Assembly (NCBI GenBank): GCA_902362715.1
Contig: CABIXN010000002.1
Span: 671,449 to 735,448 of the forward strand
Source of the DNA: Lachnospiraceae bacterium
GTDB lineage: Bacteria > Bacillota > Clostridia > Lachnospirales > Lachnospiraceae
DNA: 64,000 nucleotides
Reading direction: 5' to 3'
The notes beneath the pieces were generated by a model. The model saw only the letters and a program-made list of their open reading frames with translations, was not told the origin of the DNA and searched no databases. Of the stretch, positions 1-9,361 are shown piece after piece. Each line of letters opens with the position of its first letter. The stretch's first letter is position 1. Made by a program: the position numbers and the translations under genes.

Positions 1-19
1 GCAGTGGTAATTTTTTCAT
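1..19 (-). CDS. Start of a divergent gene (first six codons only)
   Basis: A minus-strand ATG at 19 begins M-K-K-L-P-L and runs off the left edge. It is preceded by AGGAGG (28-33) with an 8-nt spacer and by a MerR-type promoter at 72-102. The product cannot be told from six codons. Its position, divergent from a MerR gene, suggests it is the regulator's target, often an efflux pump or detoxifying enzyme in such pairs; this is inference. Confidence 0.6.
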
Positions 20-71
20 GGGGTCTTCCTCCTTTAAATTGAAATTTATTTTCAAATGATTTACGATAGTA

Positions 72-102
72 ACTATAAAGTCTTGTGTAACACAAGAGTC
101 AA
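72..102 (-). promoter_or_regulatory. MerR-type promoter and operator with 19-bp spacer
   Basis: On the minus strand a -35 TTGACT (97-102) and a -10 TATAGT (72-77) are separated by 19 bp. The spacer contains the perfect palindrome CTTGTGTAACACAAG (82-96). An overlong spacer with a dyad inside it is the hallmark of promoters that MerR proteins activate by untwisting the DNA. It reads toward the gene starting at 19 and overlaps the upstream region of the MerR gene at 113, so autoregulation is likely. Confidence 0.8.
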
Positions 103-112
103 GAGGTATTGT

Positions 113-931
113 ATGGAGAATTATTATTCTATAGGAGAGGCGTCTGCAAAAACGGGATTGACTATTGAAACCTTGAGACATTATGACCGGATTTTGCTGG
201 TGAAACCAGCTAAGAAGGATCCCTGGACCGGATATCGGTATTATTCGAAGGATGATATTATCCGTCTGAATACCATTCAGGCTCTTAGGTGTATGGATTT
301 ATCTCTAAAAGAAATCAAAACCTGTTTGGAATATGACAATCTTAAACAGGTAAGTGCATTTTTAAAGCAGGCCGAGGCCCAGGCGGATAAAAAAATGGAA
401 AAACTTTTGCATGCAAAAGAAAAAATACATCTTGCAAGACAACAATATGAGCAGGCGGCAGAACATAACGAAGGGCCGGTAAACGCATATTTTCTGCAGC
501 AGTTTGAAAAGAGAATCATTATGATATCCGATACACTTAAATATCCAAGTCTGGATGTGTTGTGGAGTTACCTCCGGCATTTCTATGGACAGATACCGGA
601 GCAGGATAGAAAACCGTATCAGTTTGAAGATCTGGCGGGAATCTTTCTGGCAAAAGGAAAAACAAGAATGTTTGCGGTGTGCAGCCAGTATCCTGAGGAT
701 GCAAGGCTGCAGGAACTGCCGGCGGGGACATATCTGTGTGGGGAATGTACAGAAGCAGACCGGGAGCAGGTATTAGAAAAAATGCTGGAAAAGGTGGAAA
801 TGCAAACCGGGAAAAAGCCTGAATATGTCCTGCAGATGGTAATGATCAATGGAATTTTACAGTGGAAATATCAGCTGCAGATATACTGTGGAGAATACGG
901 GGATAAAAAAAGCCGGCCAACTAATCAATGA
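113..931 (+). CDS. MerR family transcriptional regulator
   Basis: The protein has 272 residues. The N-terminus (about residues 4-75) is a MerR winged helix-turn-helix with the signature TLRHYDRILLVKP and the downstream WTGYRYY wing. A coiled-coil dimer helix follows (about 75-120), then a long C-terminal half consistent with a GyrI/BmrR-like effector-binding domain, so it probably senses an organic ligand rather than a metal; it has no obvious Cys metal site. The ATG at 113 is chosen over an upstream in-frame ATG at 56 because AAGAGG lies at 101-106 and the homologous MerR N-terminus starts here. It is divergent from the gene starting at 19. Confidence 0.9.
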   Translation: MENYYSIGEASAKTGLTIETLRHYDRILLVKPAKKDPWTGYRYYSKDDIIRLNTIQALRCMDLSLKEIKTCLEYDNLKQVSAFLKQAEAQADKKMEKLLHAKEKIHLARQQYEQAAEHNEGPVNAYFLQQFEKRIIMISDTLKYPSLDVLWSYLRHFYGQIPEQDRKPYQFEDLAGIFLAKGKTRMFAVCSQYPEDARLQELPAGTYLCGECTEADREQVLEKMLEKVEMQTGKKPEYVLQMVMINGILQWKYQLQIYCGEYGDKKSRPTNQ

Positions 932-945
932 TTCGTTGACTGGCT
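905..945 (-). terminator. Rho-independent terminator of the methyltransferase gene
   Basis: Arms 911-926 and 930-945 pair (AGCCGGCCAACTAATC against a nearly exact complement). On the minus strand the hairpin is followed by seven T (905-911). It terminates the minus-strand gene ending at 1010 and overlaps the last codons of the convergent merR gene. Confidence 0.75.
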
Positions 946-1009
946 GTATGGGGTGCAGATTCGGGTTTCAACTATAGATATCCGGTTTTGGAAGAAAAAT
1001 GCAGCTGTT

Positions 1010-1885
1010 TTAATTATGAACGGTTGTATCTGACTGCCAGCGTCCGGAGGCACCGCAGGGGAGTACAAGACCGTTAGAGGAGACGGGAAGTCCCACTTCC
1101 TGTGCATCTACTGTTCCGCAAAACCGCTTCATTTCTGTTCCAAGCATATAGGCAAGAACGGCAGGCTGAAGTCCTGTTGTATAGGAATTAATTAGGAAAA
1201 ACAGCGGATGATCAGATAAGATCTGGGTACATAATTTTACCAGTGGATGAATAGCGTCTTCAATTTTCCAGATTTCACCTTTAGGCCCTCTTCCATAAGA
1301 AGGAGGATCCATAATAATAGCATCGTAATGATTTCCCCGGCGGATTTCACGTTCTACAAATTTCACACAGTCGTCTACCAGCCAGCGGATGGGGGCATCG
1401 GAAAGACCGGATGCAGCAGCATTTTCTTTTGCCCAGGCAACCATACCCTTGGAAGCATCCACATGGGTAACGCTGGCTCCTGCAGCTGCCGCAGCTAATG
1501 TTGCGCCTCCTGTGTAGGCAAATAGGTTCAATACTTTTATAGGGCGTCCTGCATTTTGGATCAGATTAGAACACCAGTCCCAGTTTGCCGCCTGTTCCGG
1601 AAACAGCCCTGTGTGCTTAAAGCTAAAGGGTTTTAGTTGAAAGGTCAGATGCTTGTAATGGATCGCCCATTGCTCTGGCAGGTCAAAAAACTCCCATTCT
1701 CCCCCGCCCTTTTTGCTTCGGTGATAATGGGCATTCATTTTCTTCCAGCCTTTCTGTGTTTTGGGAGTATCCCAGATAACCTGGGGATCCGGGCGGACAA
1801 GCAGATAGCTGCCCCAGCGTTCCAGCTTTTCGCCTTTTGAACAGTCTATTACTTCATAATCATTCCATTGGTCTGCAATCCACAT
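1010..1885 (-). CDS. Class I SAM-dependent RNA methyltransferase (RlmI/RlmK-like core)
   Basis: The protein has 291 residues. The core shows SAM motif I in LNLFAYTGGATLAAAAAGA, motif II around VDASKGMVAWAKENA and the catalytic/base-binding motif DPPSYGRGPKGE. These are typical of the SAM-binding domain of 23S rRNA cytosine-C5 or guanine-N2 methyltransferases of the RlmI/RlmK group; an N-terminal PUA domain is not evident. The ATG at 1885 is preferred over the longer reading frame to 1987 because AGGAAGGAAA lies just upstream and the extension (MASCYFVQSFF...) looks like read-through of intergenic DNA. The gene is alone, convergent with merR and divergent from the ribosomal operon. The exact RNA target is unknown. 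Confidence 0.85.
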   Translation of the reverse strand: MWIADQWNDYEVIDCSKGEKLERWGSYLLVRPDPQVIWDTPKTQKGWKKMNAHYHRSKKGGGEWEFFDLPEQWAIHYKHLTFQLKPFSFKHTGLFPEQAANWDWCSNLIQNAGRPIKVLNLFAYTGGATLAAAAAGASVTHVDASKGMVAWAKENAAASGLSDAPIRWLVDDCVKFVEREIRRGNHYDAIIMDPPSYGRGPKGEIWKIEDAIHPLVKLCTQILSDHPLFFLINSYTTGLQPAVLAYMLGTEMKRFCGTVDAQEVGLPVSSNGLVLPCGASGRWQSDTTVHN

Positions 1886-2139
1886 TTTTTTATTTCCTTC
1901 CTGAGATGTGTTTCTTCTATATAATATAGTAGTAAAAATAAAACGAATATAATCGAAAAATGATTGTACAAAATAGCAGGATGCCATTCTGACTTTTTTA
2001 TTATATTGGGGAACGGATGGAGCGTCAACTAAAAATCAGCATACCATCTAAAAAACACAAGTCAGATTCGTATAAAATGCTAAAAATAAATTGTATTAAA
2101 AAAAATACAATTTTATTTTTGGAATTGGTAAAAAAATGC

Positions 2140-2168
2140 TTGAAATGGAAAGATATATCTATTATACT
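2140..2168 (+). promoter_or_regulatory. Sigma-A promoter of the S10-spc-alpha operon
   Basis: TTGAAA (2140-2145), a 17-bp spacer and TATACT (2163-2168) form a near-consensus promoter about 235 bp upstream of rpsJ. Transcription should begin near 2175. The DNA from 1886 to 2139 is AT-rich, and I see nothing else in it. Confidence 0.75.
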
Positions 2169-2174
2169 AGATTT

Positions 2175-2401
2175 TGCTGTGGCATGATAGCGATGAAGCA
2201 TGAGGTTGCTGCCCATGGGGCAGGTTTTTCTGTGGAGCGAATGTCAAGTTAGGAAACTGACGGCAAGTCACTGTACTTCGTAAATATCGTCTGTGTAAAG
2301 CAGAAACGACGTGTGAGAACCATTAGGATACACACGGGAGAGTGTACAGTCACCGCTTGTCGTACTGAATTTAAAAGTGCGAAAAGGAGGCGACTTTTTT
2401 T
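2175..2401 (+). ncRNA. Structured mRNA leader of rpsJ (candidate r-protein leader)
   Basis: The leader is about 227 nt. A closing stem pairs 2261-2267 with 2356-2362 and continues as 2270-2276 with 2344-2350 (ACTGTAC/GTACAGT). Inside lie a hairpin (2288-2293 with 2301-2308) and a GTGTG/CACAC stem (2311-2315 with 2331-2335). AAAGGAGG follows just before the ATG. S10-operon leaders bound by L4 or another r-protein are known in bacteria, including clostridial S10 leader motifs. That this RNA is autoregulatory is inference from position and pairing. Confidence 0.55.
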
Positions 2402-2713
2402 ATGGCAAGTCAAAAAATGAGAATCACATTGAAAGCATATGATCACGTATTAGTTGATGCATCTGCAAAGAAAATCATCGAAACTGTAAAGAAAAATGGA
2501 TCACAGGTGAGCGGACCGGTACCACTTCCTACAAAGAAAGAAGTAGTAACCATCTTAAGAGCTGTTCACAAATATAAAGATTCCAGAGAACAGTTCGAAC
2601 AGAGAACTCATAAGAGACTCATCGACATTGTAGCACCAACTCAGAAAACAGTTGATGCACTGTCAAGATTAGAAATGCCGGCTGGTGTTTACATCGACAT
2701 CAAGATGAAATAG
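2402..2713 (+). CDS. rpsJ: 30S ribosomal protein S10
   Basis: The protein has 103 residues, the normal length. It is recognisable from the N-terminal [15 protein letters not shown] and the GPVPLPTKK loop that joins the tRNA-binding head of the 30S subunit; it is also the NusE partner of NusB in antitermination. It is the first gene of the super-operon, with AAAGGAGG at a normal distance. No str-operon gene (fusA, tuf) lies upstream, so the S10 cluster starts as its own transcription unit here. Confidence 0.98.
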   Translation: MASQKMRITLKAYDHVLVDASAKKIIETVKKNGSQVSGPVPLPTKKEVVTILRAVHKYKDSREQFEQRTHKRLIDIVAPTQKTVDALSRLEMPAGVYIDIKMK

Positions 2714-2763
2714 AACACTTAGCGATTGGCAAGCCGAAAAACACTTAGCGATTGGCAAGCCGA
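2714..2763 (+). repeat. Two 24-bp direct repeats after rpsJ
   Basis: AACACTTAGCGATTGG followed by CAAGCCGA occurs at 2714-2737 and again at 2740-2763, a 26-bp period starting directly at the rpsJ stop codon. The rest of the 218-nt gap to rplC (2764-2931) holds a perfect palindrome GAACGCATATGCGTTC (2886-2901) and the rplC ribosome binding site. I see no reading frame in it. Confidence 0.85.
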
Positions 2764-2931
2764 CAGGCAAACATCAAATAAGGTAAAATCCTGAAGGGTT
2801 ATATATAGAAGCAACACATTCTTGAAGGAATCAACATGTTCGAAAGAATTTATAGTGTTCCACTTATATACGACTGTTCTAGGATGAACGCATATGCGTT
2901 CCGCTGTAGAGAAAACAGGAGGTAAATAAGA

Positions 2932-3609
2932 ATGAAGAAAGCTATTTTAGCGACAAAAGTCGGAATGACTCAGATCTTCAACGAGGACGGAGTTTTAATT
3001 CCGGTAACTGTATTGCAGGCAGGACCTTGCTATGTAACACAGATCAAAACAGTTGAAAACGACGGTTACAGCGCAGTACAGGTTGGTTTTGTTGACAAAA
3101 AAGAAAAAGTTGTCAGCAAAGATGCAACAGGAAAAAAAGAAGTAAGAAACAGACATGGTGTGAACAAAGCAGAAAAAGGCCACTTTGACAAGGCTGGTGT
3201 ATCCGGTAAGAGATACGTTCGCGAATTCAAATTCGAGAATGCAGCTGATTATAAACTGGCTGATGAAATCAAAGCAGATATTTTCGCTGCAGGCGATAAA
3301 ATTGATGCAACTGCTATTTCCAAAGGAAAAGGTTTCCAGGGTGCCATTAAGAGATTTGGTCAGCACAGAGGACCTATGGCTCATGGTTCTAAATTCCATC
3401 GTCATCAGGGTTCAAACGGTGCCTGCTCTTCCCCGAGTAAAGTATTTAAGGGCAAAGGAATGCCTGGACATATGGGAAGCAAAAAAATCACTGTTCAGAA
3501 CTTAGAAGTAGTTCGCGTTGATGCTGAGAACAATTTACTTTTAATCAAAGGTGCTGTACCAGGACCTAAGAAATCTTTAGTGACAATCAAGGAAACTGTA
3601 AAAGCATAG
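2932..3609 (+). CDS. rplC: 50S ribosomal protein L3
   Basis: The protein has 225 residues, slightly longer than the usual 205-215 because of a lysine-rich insertion around residues 55-85. It is diagnosed by the N-terminal [12 protein letters not shown] and the conserved central [13 protein letters not shown] loop that reaches the peptidyl-transferase centre and carries the Gln methylated by PrmB in some bacteria. AGGAGG precedes the ATG. It lies 218 nt after rpsJ and 30 nt before rplD. Confidence 0.98.
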   Translation: MKKAILATKVGMTQIFNEDGVLIPVTVLQAGPCYVTQIKTVENDGYSAVQVGFVDKKEKVVSKDATGKKEVRNRHGVNKAEKGHFDKAGVSGKRYVREFKFENAADYKLADEIKADIFAAGDKIDATAISKGKGFQGAIKRFGQHRGPMAHGSKFHRHQGSNGACSSPSKVFKGKGMPGHMGSKKITVQNLEVVRVDAENNLLLIKGAVPGPKKSLVTIKETVKA

Positions 3610-3639
3610 GATTCTTGATTAGGAAAGGAGGACACACAG

Positions 3640-4260
3640 ATGGCTAACGTATCTGTTTATAATATGGAAGGCAATGAAGTTGGCAGCATGGAACTGAATG
3701 ACGCAGTCTTCGGCGTAGAAGTAAATGAGCATTTAGTACACATGGCAGTAGTTCAGCAGCTTGCAAATAATCGTCAGGGAACACAGAAGGCAAAAACACG
3801 TTCTGAAGTTCGCGGCGGCGGAAGAAAACCTTGGAGACAGAAAGGAACCGGTCATGCAAGACAGGGTTCAACAAGAGCTCCTCAGTGGACAGGCGGCGGA
3901 GTTGTATTTGCTCCGACACCAAGAGATTATTCTTTTAAGATCAATAAAAAAGAAAAAAGAGCAGCATTAAGATCTGCTTTAACATCCAGAGTTGCAGATA
4001 ACAAATTTATCGTATTAGATGAACTGAAATTCGATGCAATCAAAACAAAGGATTTCGTAAAAGTTATGAACAACTTAAACGTATCCAAAGCTTTAGTAGT
4101 TATGAATGACAATGACGTGAATGTAGTAAAATCTGCATCAAACGTTCCTGGTATCAAAACTACAGTAACAAACACATTAAATGTGTATGATATTATGAAA
4201 TATGACACAGTGGTTACAACAAAGGCTGCTGTTGAATCTATCCAGGAGGTGTATGCATAA
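3640..4260 (+). CDS. rplD: 50S ribosomal protein L4
   Basis: The protein has 206 residues. The extended exit-tunnel loop is evident in [20 protein letters not shown] (residues about 60-80), flanked by a globular alpha/beta domain. In E. coli L4 also represses its own operon through the S10 leader; whether it does so here is not shown. AAAGGAGG lies upstream, and the stop codon overlaps the rplW start (TAATG), implying translational coupling. Confidence 0.98.
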   Translation: MANVSVYNMEGNEVGSMELNDAVFGVEVNEHLVHMAVVQQLANNRQGTQKAKTRSEVRGGGRKPWRQKGTGHARQGSTRAPQWTGGGVVFAPTPRDYSFKINKKEKRAALRSALTSRVADNKFIVLDELKFDAIKTKDFVKVMNNLNVSKALVVMNDNDVNVVKSASNVPGIKTTVTNTLNVYDIMKYDTVVTTKAAVESIQEVYA

Positions 4261-4559
4261 TGGCAAACGTTCAGTATTATGATGTAATCCTCAAACCGGT
4301 TGTTACAGAAAAAAGCATGAATATCATGGCAGAAAAGAAATATACATTTCTTGTTCATCCGGAAGCAAATAAAACAATGATTAAAGAAGCAGTTGAGAAA
4401 ATGTTTGACGGCGTAAAAGTTGCAGATGTGAAAACGATGAACTGCGAAGGCAAGAAAAAAAGACGTGGAATGACAGTTGGAAAAACTGCTAAAACAAAAA
4501 AAGCAATCGTTCAGCTGACAGAAGAAAGCGCAGAGATTGAAATCTTTGCAGGATTATAA
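4260..4559 (+). CDS. rplW: 50S ribosomal protein L23
   Basis: The protein has 99 residues. The N-terminal [14 protein letters not shown] and the [12 protein letters not shown] loop identify L23, the docking site for trigger factor, SRP and Sec at the tunnel exit. It overlaps rplD by one base. It is followed by a 156-nt gap with a repeat unit. Confidence 0.98.
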   Translation: MANVQYYDVILKPVVTEKSMNIMAEKKYTFLVHPEANKTMIKEAVEKMFDGVKVADVKTMNCEGKKKRRGMTVGKTAKTKKAIVQLTEESAEIEIFAGL

Positions 4560-4598
4560 TCCACGCTGGAACTAGGCACAGTAAAGTGCGGGCTGAGA

Positions 4599-4690
4599 GC
4601 AACTTAATGAAAACGAAGTTTGAATTTAGTGCGAAGCCGTTCTTTGAGATTTGCAAAAGCGAGGCTTGAGCTTAGCGAAAAGAACTTCCT
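4599..4690 (+). repeat. Single unit of the operon's intergenic repeat family
   Basis: The segment begins GCAACTTAATGAAAACGAAG, continues with GAATTTAGTGCGAAGCCGTT and ends GAGCTTAGCGAAAAGAA. The same blocks recur in tandem after rpsN (9362-9620) and rpsH (10074-10320). It fills the gap between rplW and rplB and contains no reading frame with a ribosome binding site. Confidence 0.75.
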
Positions 4691-4715
4691 TATTAGAGAC
4701 GAAAGGAGATTCATT

Positions 4716-5558
4716 ATGGGAATCAAGACATATAACCCATATACACCTTCCAGAAGAAATATGACAGGTTCTGATTTCTCTGAAATCACAAAGAAAACTC
4801 CTGAAAAATCACTGGTGGTATCACTGGAGAAACATTCTGGAAGAAATAATCAGGGTAAAATTACAGTTAGACATCGCGGCGGCGGTGCAAGAAAGAAATA
4901 CAGAATCATCGACTTCAAAAGAAGAAAAGATGGTATTCCTGCTACAGTAGTAGGCATTGAATATGATCCGAACAGAACCGCAAATATTGCGTTGATCTGT
5001 TATGCAGATGGTGAAAAAGCATATATCATTGCTCCGGAAGGCCTGAAAGACGGAATGAAAGTTATGAATGGACCGGAAGCAGAAGTTCGTGTTGGAAACT
5101 GTCTCCCGCTGGTAAATATCCCGGTAGGTACACAGGTACACAACATTGAGCTGTATGCCGGAAAAGGCGGACAGTTAGTTCGTTCCGCAGGCATGAGCGC
5201 GCAGCTGATGGCGAAAGAAGGAAAATATGCAACATTAAGATTACCATCTGGAGAAATGAGAATGGTACCTCTTAATTGCAGAGCGACTGTTGGTGTTGTT
5301 GGAAACGGAGATCACAGCCTGATCAATATTGGTAAAGCCGGCCGTAAACGTCATATGGGTATCCGCCCCACAGTACGTGGTTCGGTTATGAACCCCAATG
5401 ATCATCCACACGGCGGTGGTGAAGGTAAGACAGGTATCGGACGTCCAGGTCCATGTACTCCCTGGGGTAAACCTGCTCTCGGCCTGAAGACAAGAAAGAA
5501 ACACAAACAGTCTAACAAACTTATCGTAAGAAGAAGAGACGGTAAAGCAATTAAATAA
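4716..5558 (+). CDS. rplB: 50S ribosomal protein L2
   Basis: The protein has 280 residues. It begins [16 protein letters not shown] and contains the peptidyl-transferase-associated C-terminal region with [12 protein letters not shown], including the conserved His of L2. The start at 4716 has GAAAGGAG in front; a frame extension back to 4620 runs into the repeat and is rejected. S19 follows after 57 nt, in which a GC-rich hairpin (CACCCGGC near 5562 with GCACGGGTG near 5588) is visible. Confidence 0.98.
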   Translation: MGIKTYNPYTPSRRNMTGSDFSEITKKTPEKSLVVSLEKHSGRNNQGKITVRHRGGGARKKYRIIDFKRRKDGIPATVVGIEYDPNRTANIALICYADGEKAYIIAPEGLKDGMKVMNGPEAEVRVGNCLPLVNIPVGTQVHNIELYAGKGGQLVRSAGMSAQLMAKEGKYATLRLPSGEMRMVPLNCRATVGVVGNGDHSLINIGKAGRKRHMGIRPTVRGSVMNPNDHPHGGGEGKTGIGRPGPCTPWGKPALGLKTRKKHKQSNKLIVRRRDGKAIK

Positions 5559-5615
5559 GGACACCCGGCAGGCTTTTAACAGCCCGCCGCACGGGTGAAA
5601 ATCAGGAGGTAAAAT

Positions 5616-5897
5616 ATGGCTCGTTCATTAAAAAAAGGACCATTTGCAGATGAAAGCTTACTGAAAAAAGTAGACGCTATGAACGCTGCTGGCGACAAAC
5701 AGGTAATCAAAACCTGGTCCCGCCGTTCTACAATCTTCCCGCAGATGGTTGGACATACAATTGCAGTTCATGATGGAAGAAAACATGTTCCTGTATATGT
5801 GACAGAAGATATGGTAGGACACAAGCTCGGTGAGTTTGTTGCTACAAGAACATACAGAGGACATGGAAAAGACGAAAAGAAATCCAAAGTAAGATAG
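5616..5897 (+). CDS. rpsS: 30S ribosomal protein S19
   Basis: The protein has 93 residues. [10 protein letters not shown] at the start and the [19 protein letters not shown] core are diagnostic. S19 forms the head of the 30S subunit with S13. The start has AGGAGG at a normal distance. Confidence 0.98.
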   Translation: MARSLKKGPFADESLLKKVDAMNAAGDKQVIKTWSRRSTIFPQMVGHTIAVHDGRKHVPVYVTEDMVGHKLGEFVATRTYRGHGKDEKKSKVR

Positions 5898-5918
5898 TTT
5901 TGAAAGGAGGTTTTATCC

Positions 5919-6305
5919 ATGGCAAAAGGACATAGATCCCAAATTAAAAGAGAAAGAAACGCTCAGAAAGATACCAGACCTTCAGCAAAATTATCTTTTG
6001 CTAGAATGTCAGTACAGAAAGCCTGCTTCGTTTTAGACGCAATCCGTGGAAAAGACGTTACAACAGCTTTAGCAATCGTTGCTTACAATCCAAGATACGC
6101 TTCCGGCGTAATTGAAAAATTATTAAAATCAGCTATCGCAAACGCTGAAAACAACAATGGTATGAAAGTGGAAGACCTTTATATTGCAGAATGTTATGCA
6201 AACAAAGGACCGACAATGAAACGAATCAGACCAAGAGCACAGGGTAGAGCTTATAGAATCGAAAAGAGAATGAGCCACATTACAATCGTGCTCGATGAAA
6301 AATAG
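5919..6305 (+). CDS. rplV: 50S ribosomal protein L22
   Basis: The protein has 128 residues. It contains the exit-tunnel beta-hairpin signature KRIRPRAQGRAYRIEKRMSH near the C-terminus, the site where macrolide-resistance changes occur in other bacteria. AAAGGAGG is upstream, and 21 nt separate it from rpsS. Confidence 0.98.
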   Translation: MAKGHRSQIKRERNAQKDTRPSAKLSFARMSVQKACFVLDAIRGKDVTTALAIVAYNPRYASGVIEKLLKSAIANAENNNGMKVEDLYIAECYANKGPTMKRIRPRAQGRAYRIEKRMSHITIVLDEK

Positions 6306-6315
6306 GAGGTAAAAA

Positions 6316-6969
6316 ATGGGACAGAAAGTAAATCCTCATGGCTTAAGAGTCGGTGTTATTAAAGACTGGGACTCCAAATGGTATGCGGAAGCTGATTTTG
6401 CAGATCTGTTAGTAGAAGATTACAACATCAGAAAATTCCTTAAAAAGAAATTATACAGTGCTGGTATCGCTAAAATTGAAATCGAAAGAGCATCTGATCG
6501 TGTAAAAGTTATCATTTATACAGCAAAACCGGGTGTTGTTATCGGTAAAGGCGGCGCTGAAATCGAAAAAGTAAAAGCTGAACTTCAGAAATATACAGAT
6601 AAAAAATTAATTGTAGATATCAAAGAAGTAAAAAGACCGGACAAAGATGCACAGCTTGTTGCTGAAAACATTGCAGCACAGCTTGAAAACCGTGTATCCT
6701 TCCGTCGTGCAATGAAATCCTGCATGAGCAGAAGTATGAAAGCCGGAGTACTTGGTATCAAGACTTCTGTTTCCGGCCGTCTTGGCGGTGCTGATATGGC
6801 TCGTACAGAATTTTACAGCGAAGGAACTATTCCACTTCAGACTTTGAGAGCTGACATTGACTACGGCTTTGCAGAAGCAGACACAACTTACGGTAAAGTA
6901 GGTGTTAAGGTTTGGATTTACAAAGGCGAAGTTCTTCCAAAAAAAGCAGCGGAAGGGAGCGATAAATAA
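6316..6969 (+). CDS. rpsC: 30S ribosomal protein S3
   Basis: The protein has 217 residues. The N-terminal [13 protein letters not shown], the KH-type RNA-binding motif [16 protein letters not shown] and the C-terminal domain with [16 protein letters not shown] are all present. It lines the mRNA entry tunnel with helicase activity. It overlaps the rplP start by one base. Confidence 0.98.
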   Translation: MGQKVNPHGLRVGVIKDWDSKWYAEADFADLLVEDYNIRKFLKKKLYSAGIAKIEIERASDRVKVIIYTAKPGVVIGKGGAEIEKVKAELQKYTDKKLIVDIKEVKRPDKDAQLVAENIAAQLENRVSFRRAMKSCMSRSMKAGVLGIKTSVSGRLGGADMARTEFYSEGTIPLQTLRADIDYGFAEADTTYGKVGVKVWIYKGEVLPKKAAEGSDK

Positions 6970-7394
6970 TGTTAATGCCAAAAAGAGTGAAACGTCGTAA
7001 ACAGTTCCGTGGTTCTATGGCTGGTAAGGCGTTAAGAGGAAATAAAATCACAAATGGTGAATATGGTATTGTTGCTACAGAACCATGTTGGATCAAATCA
7101 AACCAGATCGAGGCAGCCCGTGTTGCTATGACCCGTTATATCAAACGTGGTGGTAAAGTCTGGATCAAAATTTTCCCGGATAAACCGGTTACAGCTAAGC
7201 CTGCTGAAACTCGTATGGGTTCCGGTAAAGGTGCATTGGAATACTGGGTAGCAGTTGTTAAACCAGGTCGCGTATTATTCGAAATCTCTGGTGTGTCCGA
7301 AGAAATCGCCCGTGAAGCATTACGTCTGGCTACACACAAATTGCCATGCAAATGCAAAATCGTTTCACGTGCAGACTTAGAAGGCGGTGAATAA
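6969..7394 (+). CDS. rplP: 50S ribosomal protein L16
   Basis: The protein has 141 residues, beginning [15 protein letters not shown], the usual clostridial start. The [13 protein letters not shown] loop is present here as [15 protein letters not shown], close to the A-site tRNA elbow. Coupled to rpsC through TAATG. Confidence 0.98.
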   Translation: MLMPKRVKRRKQFRGSMAGKALRGNKITNGEYGIVATEPCWIKSNQIEAARVAMTRYIKRGGKVWIKIFPDKPVTAKPAETRMGSGKGALEYWVAVVKPGRVLFEISGVSEEIAREALRLATHKLPCKCKIVSRADLEGGE

Positions 7395-7395
7395 A

Positions 7396-7599
7396 ATGAA
7401 ATCTAGTAAATATTTAGAAGAATTAAGAACACAGAGCGCAGAGGAACTGAACAATCAGTTAGTTGCTGCGAAAAAAGAACTTTTTAATTTAAGATTCCAG
7501 AATGCTACAAATCAGTTAGACAACACTGGAAGAATCAAAGAAGTAAGAAAAAATATTGCCAGAATTCAGACCGTTATCACTGAAAAGGCAAATGCATAA
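7396..7599 (+). CDS. rpmC: 50S ribosomal protein L29
   Basis: The protein has 67 residues, a helical hairpin with the L29 signature [15 protein letters not shown] and a basic NIARIQTV helix. The ATG at 7396 is chosen over a GTG at 7387 that would overlap the rplP stop; AAGGCGG at 7381-7387 fits the ATG. Confidence 0.97.
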   Translation: MKSSKYLEELRTQSAEELNNQLVAAKKELFNLRFQNATNQLDNTGRIKEVRKNIARIQTVITEKANA

Positions 7600-7627
7600 T
7601 CAATCCTGACGGAAAGGAGATCCAATC

Positions 7628-7885
7628 GTGGAAGAAAGAAATCTTAGAAAAACACGTGTAGGTAAAGTTGTAAGTGACAAGATGGATAAAACAATCGTTG
7701 TTGCAGTAGAAGACAACGTAAGACATCCGCTTTACAACAAAATCGTTAAAAGAACTTATAAATTAAAAGCTCATGACGAAAACAACGAATGCGGCGTTGG
7801 CGATAAAGTCAGAGTTATGGAAACAAGACCTTTATCTAAAGATAAAAGATGGAGACTTGTTGAAATTATGGAGAAAGCAAGATAA
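7628..7885 (+). CDS. rpsQ: 30S ribosomal protein S17
   Basis: The protein has 85 residues and starts at a GTG (7628) behind GGAAAGGAG. An OB-fold signature is visible in [17 protein letters not shown] and the C-terminal [14 protein letters not shown]. It binds 16S rRNA early in assembly. Confidence 0.97.
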   Translation: MEERNLRKTRVGKVVSDKMDKTIVVAVEDNVRHPLYNKIVKRTYKLKAHDENNECGVGDKVRVMETRPLSKDKRWRLVEIMEKAR

Positions 7886-7900
7886 AAGGAGGCTGCCAGC

Positions 7901-8269
7901 ATGATACAACAGGAAAGCAGACTTAGAGTTGCTGATAACACAGGTGCAAAAGAATTACTGTGCATTCGTGTTATGGGTGGTTCTACAAGAAGATATGCAA
8001 GCATTGGTGATGTAATTGTTGCTACAGTTAAAGATGCAACACCAGGCGGTGTTGTTAAAAAAGGCGATGTCGTAAAAGCTGTAGTTGTTCGTACTAAAAA
8101 AGGCGCTCGTCGTAAAGATGGTTCTTATATCAAATTCGATGAAAACGCTGCTGTAATTATTAGAGATGATAAAACTCCAAGAGGAACCCGTATTTTTGGA
8201 CCAGTAGCAAGAGAGCTTCGTGAGAAACAGTTCATGAAAATCGTTTCTCTGGCTCCGGAAGTATTATAG
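7901..8269 (+). CDS. rplN: 50S ribosomal protein L14
   Basis: The protein has 122 residues. It starts [18 protein letters not shown] and contains the family signature block [19 protein letters not shown]. It sits at the subunit interface and is the RsfS binding site in other bacteria. AAAGGAGG precedes the ATG. Confidence 0.98.
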   Translation: MIQQESRLRVADNTGAKELLCIRVMGGSTRRYASIGDVIVATVKDATPGGVVKKGDVVKAVVVRTKKGARRKDGSYIKFDENAAVIIRDDKTPRGTRIFGPVARELREKQFMKIVSLAPEVL

Positions 8270-8282
8270 GAGGAACCTGACG

Positions 8283-8588
8283 ATGTTAAAAATTAAAAAA
8301 GGTGATACAGTTAAAGTCATTGCCGGTAAAGATAAAGGTAAAGAAGGTAAAGTAATCGCTGTAAATGCGAAGAAAAGTACTGTACTTGTTGAGGGTATCA
8401 ACATGATTACAAAGCATACGAAACCAAGTATGGCAAATCAGAATGGTGGTATTGTTCAGCAGGAAGGACCAATTGATATGTCTAACGTAATGTACGTTCA
8501 TAAAGGAACTGCTACAAGAGTTGGTTTCAAAATGGATGGAGACAAAAAAGTACGTTACGCAAAATCAACAGGCGACGTAATTGATTAA
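8283..8588 (+). CDS. rplX: 50S ribosomal protein L24
   Basis: The protein has 101 residues. The N-terminal KOW motif [20 protein letters not shown] is followed by the [11 protein letters not shown] segment. It is an assembly initiator of the 50S subunit. AGGAGG is upstream and the gap to rplN is 13 nt. Confidence 0.98.
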   Translation: MLKIKKGDTVKVIAGKDKGKEGKVIAVNAKKSTVLVEGINMITKHTKPSMANQNGGIVQQEGPIDMSNVMYVHKGTATRVGFKMDGDKKVRYAKSTGDVID

Positions 8589-8610
8589 TTAGGAGAGGAG
8601 GTCCATCAAG

Positions 8611-9150
8611 TTGAGTAGACTGAGAGAAATTTATCAGAATGAGATCGTAGATGCTATGATCAAAAAATTTGGATATAAAAATGTGATGCAGGTGCCAAAG
8701 ATTGATAAAGTTGTTATCAACATGGGCGTTGGCGAAGCAAAAGAAAATGCTAAAATTCTGGAATCAGCAATGAAAGACATGGAAGCAATTGCAGGACAGA
8801 AAGCTGTTACAACGAAAGCAAAAAATTCTGTGGCTAACTTTAAAATCAGAGAAGGTATGCCTATCGGTTGTAAAGTAACATTAAGAGGTGAGAAAATGTA
8901 CGAATTCGTAGATCGTCTCATCAATCTGGCTTTACCTCGTGTACGTGACTTCAGAGGTGTAAACCCTAATGCATTTGACGGAAGAGGTAACTATGCACTT
9001 GGTATTAAAGAACAGTTAATTTTCCCTGAAATCGAGTATGATAAAGTGGATAAAGTTAGAGGTATGGATGTTATCTTCGTAACAACAGCTAAAACTGATG
9101 AAGAAGCACGTGAGTTATTAACTTTATTCAACATGCCATTCGCTAAATAA
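8611..9150 (+). CDS. rplE: 50S ribosomal protein L5
   Basis: The protein has 179 residues. It starts at a TTG (8611) behind GGAGAGGAGG. The [13 protein letters not shown] segment and the [17 protein letters not shown] loop identify L5, which binds 5S rRNA and contacts S13 in the B1b bridge. Confidence 0.98.
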   Translation: MSRLREIYQNEIVDAMIKKFGYKNVMQVPKIDKVVINMGVGEAKENAKILESAMKDMEAIAGQKAVTTKAKNSVANFKIREGMPIGCKVTLRGEKMYEFVDRLINLALPRVRDFRGVNPNAFDGRGNYALGIKEQLIFPEIEYDKVDKVRGMDVIFVTTAKTDEEARELLTLFNMPFAK

Positions 9151-9168
9151 GAACAGGAGGGAACTTTA

Positions 9169-9354
9169 ATGGCAAAGACATCTATGAAGGTAAAACAGCA
9201 GCGTAAACAGAAATTCTCCTCAAGAGAGTATAATCGTTGCAGAATTTGTGGCCGTCCACATGCATACCTTAGAAAATACGGAATCTGCAGAGTATGTTTC
9301 CGTGAATTAGCATATAAAGGTGAAATCCCAGGCGTTAAGAAATCCAGCTGGTAG
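9169..9354 (+). CDS. rpsN: 30S ribosomal protein S14, zinc-binding type Z
   Basis: The protein has 61 residues, the short zinc form. Two CxxC pairs are present in [11 protein letters not shown] and GICRVCF, so the zinc ribbon is intact. Its stop codon is followed at once by GCCGAAAGCAACTTA, the same junction seen after rpsH. A zinc-free S14 paralogue is not in the window. Confidence 0.98.
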   Translation: MAKTSMKVKQQRKQKFSSREYNRCRICGRPHAYLRKYGICRVCFRELAYKGEIPGVKKSSW

Positions 9355-9361
9355 GCCGAAA

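Noticed and set aside
4620..4715. N-terminal extension of L2 by 32 codons
   Set aside because: It lies in the intergenic repeat, lacks family similarity, and the ATG at 4716 has a good ribosome binding site.
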